The notes beneath the pieces were generated by a model. The model did not search any database. It was not told where the DNA came from and saw only the letters and a program-made list of their open reading frames with translations. A program made the translations under genes and the position numbers. This document shows, one piece after another, positions 15,725-22,946 of a stretch of DNA of 45,786 bases (the stretch's first letter is position 1; each line of letters starts with the position of its first letter). The stretch comes from Kofleriaceae bacterium (lineage in GTDB: Bacteria > Myxococcota_A > Polyangia > Haliangiales > Haliangiaceae), in contig JANTGM010000044.1 in NCBI GenBank assembly GCA_024762925.1, positions 1 through 45,786 on the forward strand, written 5' to 3'.

Positions 15725-16390
15725 ATGCTGTTGCGAGCACGTGATTTGCGGATCCCGGAAAAGGCCGGAGAGTCTCCCTTGCCTGGACCTATCAACTTCG
15801 CTGTGGACGCAGGCGATCGCGTAACCCTCACTGGCACATCTGGCTCTGGCAAGAGCACCCTGCTTCGTTGTCTTGCCATGCTCGATGCCCGCGCTCTAGG
15901 CAGCATCCACTATAGGAATACTTCTGTATCCGGCGATGCGGTTCCCGCCTTTCGACGCTCGGTTGTGTACCTCGCTCAATCACCTGTGCGGTTCCCGATG
16001 AGCGTTGATGCTTCTCTGCGGCATGCGTTTTCCTTCGCGACCTCGCGTGACGCGTTTGACTCGGCCCAAGTAAGCAAACTCCTTGACCAGCTCAAGCTTT
16101 CAAAGGCGATTCTCAACCGCCAGCTCAATCAAATTTCCGGCGGAGAAGCACAGCGAGTTGCCCTGCTTCGCGCCCTCCTTCTCAAACCGACGGTGCTTCT
16201 GCTTGACGAGAGCACAAGCGCACTCGATGCAGAGACCAAAGCGTGTGTTGTGGAGACGCTCGCACAGTGGCTCGCGAACGGCGATCGTGCGGGTGTAGCT
16301 GTGACCCACGGAGCCGATGTTTGGGGTGATGAAGTCACCCGACGATTGCACATCATCGCTGGCAAGACACTCGAGGAGAAGACCTCTTGA
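15725..16390 (+). CDS. fetA: FetA-like ABC transporter ATP-binding protein
   Basis: A 221-residue ATPase that would power the membrane protein encoded next. Walker A is GTSGSGKST (residues 37-45), the signature is QISGGEAQRVALLRALLL, and Walker B is PTVLLLDES followed by TSALD. The H-loop is AVTHG. The size and the partnership with a UPF0014 permease identify the FetA (YbbL) type. In Escherichia coli FetAB exports iron and improves tolerance to peroxide-iron stress. The start at 15725 has no strong ribosome-binding site. The stop TGA overlaps the TTG start of fetB (TTGA), which indicates translational coupling. Confidence 0.88.
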   Translation: MLLRARDLRIPEKAGESPLPGPINFAVDAGDRVTLTGTSGSGKSTLLRCLAMLDARALGSIHYRNTSVSGDAVPAFRRSVVYLAQSPVRFPMSVDASLRHAFSFATSRDAFDSAQVSKLLDQLKLSKAILNRQLNQISGGEAQRVALLRALLLKPTVLLLDESTSALDAETKACVVETLAQWLANGDRAGVAVTHGADVWGDEVTRRLHIIAGKTLEEKTS

Positions 16391-17181
16391 CTGCCATCGC
16401 GATTTCCAATCAAGGCCTGGCAATCGCTGGGGGCTTTGTCATTCTGGCCGGCTTGGTTTCATTTGCGCTGCGGCTGGGAGTTCAAACCAAGCTCTGGATT
16501 GCTTCTGCTCGAACGATCGTGCAGCTCGGACTATTGGGACTGGTACTCAAGTGGGTATTCGAGCAACGCGAGTGGTATCTGGTAACTGCCGTTCTCGTCA
16601 GCATGGTCATAAACGCCGGTATTGCCGCAGTACGGCGCACTGAGCGCAGATTTTCGGGAATTTGGTCAAGCGGACTCATCGCCGTGAGTGTGAGTAGTGT
16701 CCTGACAACGTCCATCGTACTCACCCTCGTCGTGAGCATTCGCCCTTGGTATGAGCCACGATACGCCATTCCGTTGCTAGGCATGGTTCTAGGAAATACT
16801 CTTAATGGACTATCGCTATGCCTCGATCGCATCATGACGGACTTGGATGAGAAACGCGATGTCGTCGAGGGCTGGCTCGCCTTGGGTGCGTCCCGCTGGG
16901 AAGCCTGTAGACCCTTCGTAGGAGACGCCGTCCGCACCGGCATGATCCCAATCGTCAATTCTATGAGCGTCGTCGGTATCGTCAGCTTGCCTGGCATGAT
17001 GACTGGGCAAATCCTGGCGGGCGCTCCTCCCGAGGACGCAGTTCGCTACCAAATTGTGGTGATGTTCATGATCGCTGGTGCCACTAGCCTAGGCGCGCTA
17101 CTGGCCGGTCTTCTCGCATTTCACAGACTCGTCACACCAAATCATCAGCTCGATCACCACCGCCTTCGCAAGCTCGGTTAG
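16387..17181 (+). CDS. fetB: FetB-like (UPF0014) iron export permease
   Basis: A 264-residue inner-membrane protein with about seven hydrophobic helices, starting at IAGGFVILAGLVSFALRL. Characteristic UPF0014 segments include TIVQLGLLGLVLKWVF, then PLLGMVLGNTLNGLSLCLDR in the middle. Later come GASRWEACRPFVGDAVRTGMIP and SLPGMMTGQILAGAPPEDAVRYQ, the region that contacts the ATPase. The length matches E. coli FetB (about 259). The TTG start overlaps the fetA stop. Together with FetA it should form an exporter of iron or a related metal; the direction and substrate are taken from the E. coli homologue. The final residues (NHQLDHHRLRKLG) are His-rich, possibly relevant to metal handling. Confidence 0.9.
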   Translation: MTAIAISNQGLAIAGGFVILAGLVSFALRLGVQTKLWIASARTIVQLGLLGLVLKWVFEQREWYLVTAVLVSMVINAGIAAVRRTERRFSGIWSSGLIAVSVSSVLTTSIVLTLVVSIRPWYEPRYAIPLLGMVLGNTLNGLSLCLDRIMTDLDEKRDVVEGWLALGASRWEACRPFVGDAVRTGMIPIVNSMSVVGIVSLPGMMTGQILAGAPPEDAVRYQIVVMFMIAGATSLGALLAGLLAFHRLVTPNHQLDHHRLRKLG

Positions 17182-17383
17182 ATGTCACAACGACAAAGGC
17201 GTGACGAGTCTCGGAGACACGAACGGAGCCATCGGGCAGGTGAATGCTCACGCTTGAGAGTCCGCCATCGGTATAGTGCCGTGTGGCTTTCGCCTCGCCG
17301 GCCTCATGCATACGACCCAAGCGCAGGCTGAGCCTCGCTTGCGCTTCCCCTCCGAAACGGATGCTAAGACAAACTCCTACGCA

Positions 17384-17974
17384 TCACGGCTTGCAAGCGC
17401 AAATCTCACAGCCGTCAGGCCCGAGTTTCCAGCCATTCTTGCAGTACATCTTGCAGCGAACAGGCTCGCATGTGGGCGGCGTGGCCTGAGGAATCGGCAC
17501 ACACATGCCAATGCAATCTGCACCTCCTTTCTTGGGCACACAGGTGTCATTCGGGTTGTCGACGCACCTCTTGCCAGCGGGGCAGAGAGCACCGGTGATG
17601 CCTCCGCAACTTGCTACAGGCTCTTGCTCGCACTCGCCTGACTTGTCAACGTTCACGCCCGCTCCGGCGGCCGTACAGGCATTGCTATAGGTCTTTCCGT
17701 CGCAGCCACACACTGGCCGATAGTCCATGGTGCACATTTCTGGACGAGGCGCGCACTCACGTACCGCGCTATCACAGCCAATGGATTTGAAGGCGCAGTA
17801 TTCTGATTCTGCACAATCGAACTCACCACAACCTGAGGTAGTGGGCGGTGGGCTCTGTGCTGGTGCTGGCACTGGTGGATGGGTAACCGGTGTTGGAGCT
17901 TGAGGCGCTGGCTCAGCTTTCACACACCCAAAACCTAACACTGCGGAAGCGAAGAAGAGTACTGCGTGTTTCAT
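17384..17974 (-). CDS. Secreted Kazal-type protease inhibitor-like protein
   Basis: A 196-residue Cys-rich exported protein. The start at 17974 gives MKHAVLFFASAVLGFGCVKAEP, a signal with a weak lipobox, followed by a Pro-rich spacer. The Kazal domain is clear: C-A-P-R-P-E-M-C-T-M-D-Y-R-P-V-C-G-C-D-G-K-T-Y then SNACTAAGAGVNVDKSGEC. It is preceded by a short Cys motif (CGEFDCAESEYCAFK) and followed by two more Cys modules (CGGITGALCPAGKRCVDNP and CEPVRCKMYCKNGWKLGPDGCEICACKP). The last one resembles antistasin-like inhibitors. Kazal domains usually inhibit serine proteases. A trypsin-like protease gene lies 0.5 kb away in the opposite direction, though no link is shown. It is convergent with fetB. 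Confidence 0.88.
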   Translation of the reverse strand: MKHAVLFFASAVLGFGCVKAEPAPQAPTPVTHPPVPAPAQSPPPTTSGCGEFDCAESEYCAFKSIGCDSAVRECAPRPEMCTMDYRPVCGCDGKTYSNACTAAGAGVNVDKSGECEQEPVASCGGITGALCPAGKRCVDNPNDTCVPKKGGADCIGMCVPIPQATPPTCEPVRCKMYCKNGWKLGPDGCEICACKP

Positions 17975-18004
17975 GCGAACAGTATAGCCGACGGCTGAAG
18001 ACAA

Positions 18005-18171
18005 GGGCTGAACGAGCTCTCGGCCTTAGACGACCAGCACGTGTGCCTGCGAGACATCGACAAAAAAGGCAAGCGCTTCACGGTGACCGCCCCTACCGGG
18101 CCTTACAGTGCATCGGTACAGTCGAAGCAGCGCGCTTGGTTGAAGAGATCCAATTCTTTCATGACAAATAG
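18005..18171 (+). pseudogene. Possible frameshifted gene fragment
   Basis: Two overlapping plus-strand frames join into a plausible peptide: LNELSALDDQHVCLRDIDKK followed by GKRFTVT in the first, then PYRALQCIGTVEAARLVEEI ending QFFHDK and TAG in the second. One single-base shift near 18090 would link them. No start codon or signal is present at the left end, so this would be the C-terminal piece of a lost gene. I do not recognise the family and the reconstruction rests on coding-like composition only. Confidence 0.35.
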
Positions 18172-18472
18172 CCTGAACCTTCTTGCATACAGAAAAGTTC
18201 TCAGCCTCCTTCAAATGAAGGCGTCTCACATCTCGTTCGACTCTGCGGTCTCCAGGAAGTCGCGAACCCTTCACTTCAGCAGGTTTCCCCTTCGAGTTTC
18301 CCTCCTTGGTATCCCCACATGACCTCTCTTGCCCTAGATGCGGCGAAACTCCCCAGTTTCTCTGCCTCTAAGCCCCTAGAATCTCATGTGCTACCCAAGG
18401 TCACACTCGTTGTTATCGCGTGAAAGGCCTAGCGAGACGCTGCCAAAGCAACCTGAGACCTACGATTGGCGC
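18172..18472. other. Gene-free interval upstream of the trypsin-like gene
   Basis: About 300 bp with no convincing reading frame on either strand, no clear terminator and no palindrome longer than 6 bp noticed. It presumably holds the promoter of the protease gene at 18473. Confidence 0.5.
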
Positions 18473-19684
18473 ATGCACCAAGGAACCCTTAGTACCCTCG
18501 CCCTAGGATTGCTTTTCTCTTCTGCCTGCATGAGTACCGAGTCTGAACATGTCGACTCGGCATCACAGCAAATCCTAGGGGGGGTCGCAGCCTCCGTTGG
18601 GGATTTCCCTACGACAGTAGCCATCTCCAATGGCGGCTTGTGTACGGGGACGCTCATTGCCCCCGACCTTGTGCTCACAGCGGCACACTGCATAACTCCG
18701 TCGCTTCTCGGCGCGGGATCGCAAGACCAGGTCACAAGCCAAACCCAAGTCATCCTTGACACCGATAGCATCTTCAACGGCAGCGGCCGAGCCATTCAGG
18801 CTGTGGAGACAATCCCCCACCCGAACTTCTCTATAAACGCACTTGGCGACGATGACATCGGACTCATCCGTCTGCAAACCGCGGTAACGGATCGTACTCC
18901 AACGCCGATTAATCGGTTTCGCGATGATGCGCAAGCAGGCCTCGTTGTCACGCAAGTTGGCTACGGCGCAACACAGGTCGGTGGCCAACAAGCAGGTCGC
19001 CTCTTTGCCATTGGCTCCAAAGCCAGCACTAGCTGCTCTACCTTCGGTACCTCCGATGCAAATCTCTTGTGCTTCTCGCAAGTCGATGGACAGGGAAAAT
19101 GCCAGGGAGATAGCGGTGGCCCCTCTTTCGCAACAATCGGAGGGATTGAGCGAGTGGTTGGCGTCACCTCCTTTGGCGATCAAAACTGTGCCCAATTTGG
19201 GGCAGACACGCGTGTAGACGCGGAACTCGATTTCCTCTACACGCACGCTCCGCAGCTGCAGTGTCAGACTGACGGAGTCTGCAACGATGCTTGTGGAGCT
19301 GGCAATCTCCCGGTCGATGACGATTGCAGCTTGTGTACGAAAGACTCCGACTGTGAAGACTCAGAACTTTGCCAAGCCGATGGCCGTTGCGTAGCGGCTC
19401 CATTTACTCCAGGAGGAGATGGTTTCGAGTGTGCAAGCAACGAGGAATGCGAGTCTGATCTCTGCGCAAACTCTGCTGAGGGTGGCACCTGCACAAGCCT
19501 ATGCACCACAAACGATGAGTGCAGCGAAGGCTTTGAATGCATCGAGGCGGGTGAGCAAAGCGTGTGTTGGCCCGAGAGCACCAAGACAGGTGGTTGCTCT
19601 CTTGGAGGAACGTCATCAACACCTCTCGGCACACTGCTCTTCGGATTCGCAATGTTCTTTGTGTTTCGACGACGACGCAGCTAG
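18473..19684 (+). CDS. Exported trypsin-family serine protease with MYXO-CTERM-like tail
   Basis: A 403-residue protein. The signal peptide ends at SSAC. Mature trypsin-fold sequence begins at I34-L-G-G after Gln33, the usual zymogen-cleavage position. The catalytic triad is H72 (LTAAHC), D128 (DDDIGLIRL) and S214 (CQGDSGGP). The residue two before the Cys of CQGDSGG is Gly rather than Asp, so cleavage after Lys/Arg is not expected. Residues 264-370 form a Cys-rich region of repeated C-x4-5-D-C units (CTKDSDCEDSELCQADGRC, CASNEECESDLC, CTTNDECSEGFEC). The end is G-G-C-S, one membrane helix and RRRRS, the MYXO-CTERM pattern processed by myxosortase for surface display. The start at 18473 is favoured over 18386 because it opens the signal peptide. 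Confidence 0.93.
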   Translation: MHQGTLSTLALGLLFSSACMSTESEHVDSASQQILGGVAASVGDFPTTVAISNGGLCTGTLIAPDLVLTAAHCITPSLLGAGSQDQVTSQTQVILDTDSIFNGSGRAIQAVETIPHPNFSINALGDDDIGLIRLQTAVTDRTPTPINRFRDDAQAGLVVTQVGYGATQVGGQQAGRLFAIGSKASTSCSTFGTSDANLLCFSQVDGQGKCQGDSGGPSFATIGGIERVVGVTSFGDQNCAQFGADTRVDAELDFLYTHAPQLQCQTDGVCNDACGAGNLPVDDDCSLCTKDSDCEDSELCQADGRCVAAPFTPGGDGFECASNEECESDLCANSAEGGTCTSLCTTNDECSEGFECIEAGEQSVCWPESTKTGGCSLGGTSSTPLGTLLFGFAMFFVFRRRRS

Positions 19685-19804
19685 AACTCCGAGAGGTAGC
19701 ATTTCGCTTCACCACGAACCATCAATCTCGAAGCAGGCGAGGCCTGTGCTCGTGGCAGCTTTGAGCGCGTCCCGCTGGCTCGCACCGGGAAACTCAAGGA
19801 CCAG

Positions 19805-20032
19805 CTAGCGGCTGGTCCACCACGTTGCAAATTCATCGAATTCGATGGTTCCATTTCCATCCTCATCGAGTGCGCGCAGCCCCGTCGCTACCTCGGATTC
19901 GCTCATTTCAGCGTCTAGAGCATTCAGGAGCGCAGAGAATTCGCTCGACTCGATGGAGCCATTTTTGTCTTTGTCAAAATGGTCGAAAATCTCGTGCAAC
20001 TCGGCCAAGTCTTCTTTGCTGATCTTGCTCAT
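19805..20032 (-). CDS. Small calmodulin-like protein with two EF-hands
   Basis: A 75-residue acidic protein made of one EF-hand pair. The loops are DKDKNGSIESSE (residues 20-31 region) and DEDGNGTIEFDE, both with Asp/Asn at positions 1, 3 and 5, Gly at 6 and Glu at 12, so both should bind calcium. There is no signal peptide, which suggests a cytoplasmic calcium sensor or buffer. Longer upstream starts up to 20257 add unrelated sequence. The ATG at 20032 (MSKISKEDLAELHEIFDHF) gives the compact family length. It is convergent with the protease gene. The target protein is unknown. Confidence 0.85.
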   Translation of the reverse strand: MSKISKEDLAELHEIFDHFDKDKNGSIESSEFSALLNALDAEMSESEVATGLRALDEDGNGTIEFDEFATWWTSR

Positions 20033-20281
20033 AGGAATTCTTAGCGTCATTCCGGACGTGGGCGCAATGGCGCAAGGCGCAAGACGCCCCAAAGAGGTGC
20101 TCTTTGAAACCGATCGCGCCAGCCACCTTTTTTTGTGCGACGAGATCACGGTGTTCAGCTTGCCACGTCCTTCGCTCCCAAGTTGGGACAAACGGCTACG
20201 CGGCTGCTCGCCTCCCCTCGTGCAGCCTAGGTGGCATCGCGTTTTGCTGTCACACATTTCGCAGGACAGGCACCCTTCTCT

Positions 20282-20674
20282 ATGCGCTCGAAGAATTGGG
20301 GCTGGCTTGCATTGCTTGTTTCTCTGGCGATTGGGGGCGCGTCGTGCAGTCAGCCAAGCGCGAGATATCGCTGGCTAGAAGATGGCACCAAGAGAACCTG
20401 GCAACCATCATTTGTTGTACTCTTTGGCAGAGATCCGGTGGCCCCTGAACGTGCTCCAAAGAGCTGTTTTGCCATCGCCGGTATCGACTTCGTTGGCCAA
20501 GGAGAGAAGGCATATCACTTCGCAAGCCTCCGACGTGCAGCGCAAGACGTTGGGGGGAACGGAGTCACCCAAATCAGACTCGTATCTCGTCGCGGACAGC
20601 GCTTTCTCTACACAGCGATCATCGTGGATTGCTCAGAACATCTCTTCACAACGGCAAACCCAAGACGCAAGTGA
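20282..20674 (+). CDS. Putative lipoprotein of unknown function
   Basis: I do not recognise this 130-residue product. The start at 20282 (MRSKNWGWLALLVSLAIGGASC) gives a signal peptide with a lipobox-like Ala-Ser-Cys. The mature part is short and basic, with strand-like segments (SFVVLFGRDP, CFAIAGIDFVGQG, TQIRLVSRRGQRFLYTAIIVDC). Two Cys in the mature region could pair. In-frame sequence upstream to 20231 is unlikely to be translated. A 5'-truncated repeat-protein fragment begins 15 bp after the stop, which suggests that rearrangement occurred here and that this gene's own 3' end could be affected. Confidence 0.55.
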   Translation: MRSKNWGWLALLVSLAIGGASCSQPSARYRWLEDGTKRTWQPSFVVLFGRDPVAPERAPKSCFAIAGIDFVGQGEKAYHFASLRRAAQDVGGNGVTQIRLVSRRGQRFLYTAIIVDCSEHLFTTANPRRK

Positions 20675-20689
20675 GTTCAGATCTGCTGA

Positions 20690-20905
20690 ACCTCGCGGCA
20701 GAGCCCATCTCACAGAGAGAAAGCATCTGACATCGAAGTACGCAATAGCGGTGATCTTGAAAGCAAAGACTCGACCTTCACCGGTGCGATGAAGATTCAA
20801 GGCGCCGGCGATGTCGAAGCTGAAGACTCAAGCTTCGGCGGATCATTCAGTGCGGTTGGCTCGGGCGATTACGAGGACAATAGCGGCAACAGCTGGTCAA
20901 AATAG
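20690..20905 (+). pseudogene. 5'-truncated fragment with GSGD-type 20-residue repeats
   Basis: A 72-codon open frame without a suitable start. Its last 50 residues consist of three units of about 20 residues: NSGDLESKDSTFTGAMKI, QGAGDVEAEDSSFGGSFSAV and GSGDYEDNSGNSWSK. The G-[SA]-G-D plus alternating strand pattern is that of beta-helix-like exported proteins (for example the DUF2807 head domain). The missing upstream part would have carried the signal peptide. The only in-frame ATG (GAMKIQG) lies inside a repeat unit. It is probably a remnant of a larger surface protein. Confidence 0.6.
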
Positions 20906-20968
20906 GCACCGAGCTGCAATTGCAAAACGCATAGAGAGCATTCCGAGTCGCCACAGCCAACTGTCGCA

Positions 20969-21553
20969 CTAGCCCGGGTCGGACAGTTGAGCCCGAACAG
21001 CCATAAGCGCGAAACCAAGCAGGTTCTCTCCTCGCCAAAGCAGTGGATTCTGCGCTCGCGACTCTGATGCGCCAACCCCAATGCCCCAAATTCGATCGTT
21101 GGGGCTCGCCTCAACCAACACTCGTGACTTTGTGCCCAACAGAAATGCTGCCAAGGCAGAATTCTGAGAAAACTTTGCAAGGTTGGCTCGCACGACAATT
21201 TCGAACCGCTCGGCCGTCCAGGCCTCTTCTCGAAACCCGCGCACTTCTCTCCCTAGAGCCTTGGCCGCCCCCGGTGAACCCGCCTTGAGAATGCGCGCCC
21301 GAACCTCTTCGTCCGCAAAGAGCCGAGCCTTCTCGGCCATCATATAGTGCTCTGATGTTGGGTAGCGATCACCGCTCAAGACAAACGGCGCAGCGTACCA
21401 CTGGCTAAGACACTCTGCCCCGATAGCGCCTTTGCGCCCTGGCTTGTGACCCCAGAAAAACACGAACCGCTGACGCTTGCCCGACGCTATGAGTGTTCGC
21501 AGTTCGCCGATGCTCGTTGGAGTGTTGCTCATTGACTGAGAGTTGATCTTCAT
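20969..21553 (-). CDS. NADAR (YbiA-like) N-glycosidase family protein
   Basis: A soluble protein of 194 residues (187 from the Met at 21532). NADAR/YbiA-DUF1768 hallmarks are visible: FVFFWGHKPG near the N-terminus, LSQWYAAPFVLSGDRYPTSEHYMMAEKARLFAD (with the conserved S-E-H-Y-M), LGREVRGFREEAWTAERFEIV, and GTKSRVLVEASPNDRIWGIGVG near the end. Family members cleave N-glycosidic bonds in riboflavin-pathway intermediates or in ADP-ribosylated guanine in DNA. Which applies here is unknown. The first ATG overlaps the TGA of an upstream frame (ATGA), suggesting translational coupling. An ADP-ribosylglycohydrolase gene is found at 30540-31517 but is not linked. Confidence 0.88.
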   Translation of the reverse strand: MKINSQSMSNTPTSIGELRTLIASGKRQRFVFFWGHKPGRKGAIGAECLSQWYAAPFVLSGDRYPTSEHYMMAEKARLFADEEVRARILKAGSPGAAKALGREVRGFREEAWTAERFEIVVRANLAKFSQNSALAAFLLGTKSRVLVEASPNDRIWGIGVGASESRAQNPLLWRGENLLGFALMAVRAQLSDPG

Positions 21554-21843
21554 GGCCCTAAGGTGTGACGCAGGATTGCGTCGAGTCGCTCTTCAATCTC
21601 ATATTGATAGCTCTCAGGACATGAGGCAATGGCTTCGATCTCAGTATCCGAAAGAGGCGCCCCCTCGACCAGACGGATTTCCTACTCGGAATCCGGCAAA
21701 TCGTTTTGCTCTGTGCACCACCTGCGCAGTCTAGCGAGCTGTTTTGCCATCTCGATCAACGCCTCAAGACTAACAGAGCGCTGTCCACAGGGCGTTGGTT
21801 GTGGCTTCGCTGCCAGGTCTAGACCTGGTATATCGTTGTGATG
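21550..21843 (-). pseudogene. Coding-like frame interrupted by one in-frame TAG, coupled to the NADAR gene
   Basis: One continuous minus-strand frame reads ...LEALIEMAKQLARLRRWCTE then QNDLPDSE, a TAG, EIRLVEGAPLSDTEIEAIA, SCPESYQYEIEERLDAILRH and TLGP before TGA. Both sides of the TAG look coding and stay in the same frame, so a single nucleotide change explains it. The TGA overlaps the NADAR start (ATGA). An ATG at 21750 is a possible start, giving 66 codons if the TAG is counted as sense. No family is recognised. It is probably a recent pseudogene, or a sequencing error in an intact small partner gene. Confidence 0.55.
21813..21828. promoter_or_regulatory. Perfect 16-bp palindrome upstream of the SDR gene
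   Basis: CCAGGTCTAGACCTGG is fully self-complementary. It lies 30 bp before the SDR start codon and between two divergent units (SDR on plus, NADAR unit on minus). The position and symmetry fit an operator. No regulator with a known match is adjacent; the TetR gene is 2 kb downstream and has a different palindrome. Confidence 0.5.
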
Positions 21844-21857
21844 CTAGGAGGCGAGTA

Positions 21858-22826
21858 ATGTCGGTGTTTGCGAGGATCAAGGGCAAGCGGGGAGCGAGCG
21901 GCTTTGGCTACGCATCCACCGCCGAAGAAGTGACAGCGGGTGTGAGCCTCAGCGGGAAGACAGCGCTGATCACTGGAGTCAATTCGGGACTTGGCCAAGA
22001 GACGGCAAGAGTGCTGTCGAAGCGCGGCGCACACATCATTGCTGTGGCTCGCTCGCAAGAGAAAGCACAAGCTGCCGCCGACCAGTTGGGCAATGCAACG
22101 CCGGTTGCCTGTGAACTTTCCAACATCGAATCGGCTCGCACTTGCGCCAACGAAGTGTGCAAGCTCGGTCGCAACATTGACATGCTGATCTGCAATGCGG
22201 GAATCATGGCCCTGCCAAAGCTCAAACAAGTACAGGGTTACGAGCTTCAATTCTTTACAAACCACATTGGTCACTTCACGTTGGTGACGAAGTTATTGGA
22301 CACGCTGACTGAGAATGCACGCGTTGTCATGCTCTCAAGCGAGGGCCACCGACTGGCCTATCGGGGGATGGAGTTCGACAACCTCTCGGGCGCAGAGAGC
22401 TACTCGAGATGGCGGTCCTACGGGCGCTCGAAACTCGCCAACGCGCTTTTTGCATTGGAGCTCGCACATCGTTTTGAAGGCAGTCAGCGAACGGCAAACT
22501 CGGTGCACCCCGGTGTGATTCGAACCAACCTCGGACGCCACTTGAACCTTGTGATGACTGCTGCCTATGCGGCTACCGACATGCTCTATGCGAAGACTGT
22601 CCAGCAGGGAGCGGCAACCACTTGCTATGTCGCCACACACCCAGACTTGGCTTCCGTGAGCGGCAAGTACTTTGCGGATTGCAATGTGGCCAAGCCCAGT
22701 CGAAATGCTCGCGACAAGGCAATGGCGGGTCGGCTCTGGCAGGTTTCGGAAGAAATCCTCGCAGAACGAGGCTCAACTGGAAGAGCCCAACCGAATGAAC
22801 ATTCGGTTTTCTCAATGAAGCCATAG
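21858..22826 (+). CDS. Short-chain dehydrogenase, retinol-dehydrogenase-like
   Basis: A 322-residue NAD(P)-dependent oxidoreductase. The Rossmann glycine motif is T39-G-V-N-S-G-L-G-Q, the structural N-A-G is at 113-115, a catalytic Ser lies at 160-161 (VVMLSSEGHR), and the active-site pair is Y188-G-R-S-K192. The ~30-residue N-terminal extension and the overall pattern fit the WW-oxidoreductase/retinol-dehydrogenase-like branch, which acts on lipophilic alcohols or ketones. The substrate is unknown. The start at 21858 has GGAGG 7 bases upstream. The 3' end contains a half-size copy of the palindrome found before the lipase-like gene, so the SDR and lipase genes may respond to the same TetR protein. 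Confidence 0.93.
   Translation: MSVFARIKGKRGASGFGYASTAEEVTAGVSLSGKTALITGVNSGLGQETARVLSKRGAHIIAVARSQEKAQAAADQLGNATPVACELSNIESARTCANEVCKLGRNIDMLICNAGIMALPKLKQVQGYELQFFTNHIGHFTLVTKLLDTLTENARVVMLSSEGHRLAYRGMEFDNLSGAESYSRWRSYGRSKLANALFALELAHRFEGSQRTANSVHPGVIRTNLGRHLNLVMTAAYAATDMLYAKTVQQGAATTCYVATHPDLASVSGKYFADCNVAKPSRNARDKAMAGRLWQVSEEILAERGSTGRAQPNEHSVFSMKP
22791..22806. promoter_or_regulatory. Secondary TetR-type site (or hairpin) in the SDR 3' end
   Basis: CCGAATG-AA-CATTCGG has perfect 7-bp arms identical to the outer part of the palindrome at 22894-22915. It lies 20 bp before the SDR stop and is followed by TTTTC, so a weak terminator-like hairpin is the alternative reading. Confidence 0.45.
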
Positions 22827-22853
22827 ACTTCTGAGATCGGCCTAAAATAGCTA

Positions 22854-22882
22854 TTGACGGCCATCGCGACATGAACGATACC
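22854..22882 (+). promoter_or_regulatory. Candidate promoter of the lipase-like gene
   Basis: TTGACG (22854-22859) and GATACC (22877-22882) are spaced by 17 bp. The -35 match is good and the -10 match is moderate. The palindrome at 22894 begins 11 bp after the -10, where a bound repressor would block transcription. Confidence 0.45.
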
Positions 22883-22893
22883 TAGGCCACCGA

Positions 22894-22915
22894 GCCGAAT
22901 GAACGTTCATTCGGC
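22894..22915. promoter_or_regulatory. Perfect 22-bp palindrome, probable TetR operator
   Basis: The core GAATGAACGTTCATTC is flanked by GCC and GGC to give 22 self-complementary bases. It lies 31 bp before the lipase-like start codon and just after a candidate promoter. Cores of this type (TGAATGA...TCATTCA) are typical of TetR/FadR-group repressors of lipid genes. A TetR gene follows in the same transcription direction. Confidence 0.75.
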
Positions 22916-22946
22916 AGAGAAAAGAACCCACCCCAGGAGAATCCCC

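Noticed and set aside
17132-17320. 62-codon minus-strand frame ending VRVSETRHAFVVVTSN...
   Set aside because: It overlaps the fetB 3' end antisense, starts at TTG without ribosome-binding site, and matches nothing I know; the composition is only mildly protein-like.
22791-22811. Rho-independent terminator at the SDR 3' end
   Set aside because: The stem is AT-rich with a 2-base loop and the T-run is short. Its arms equal those of the operator at 22894, so a regulator site is more likely, although not excluded.
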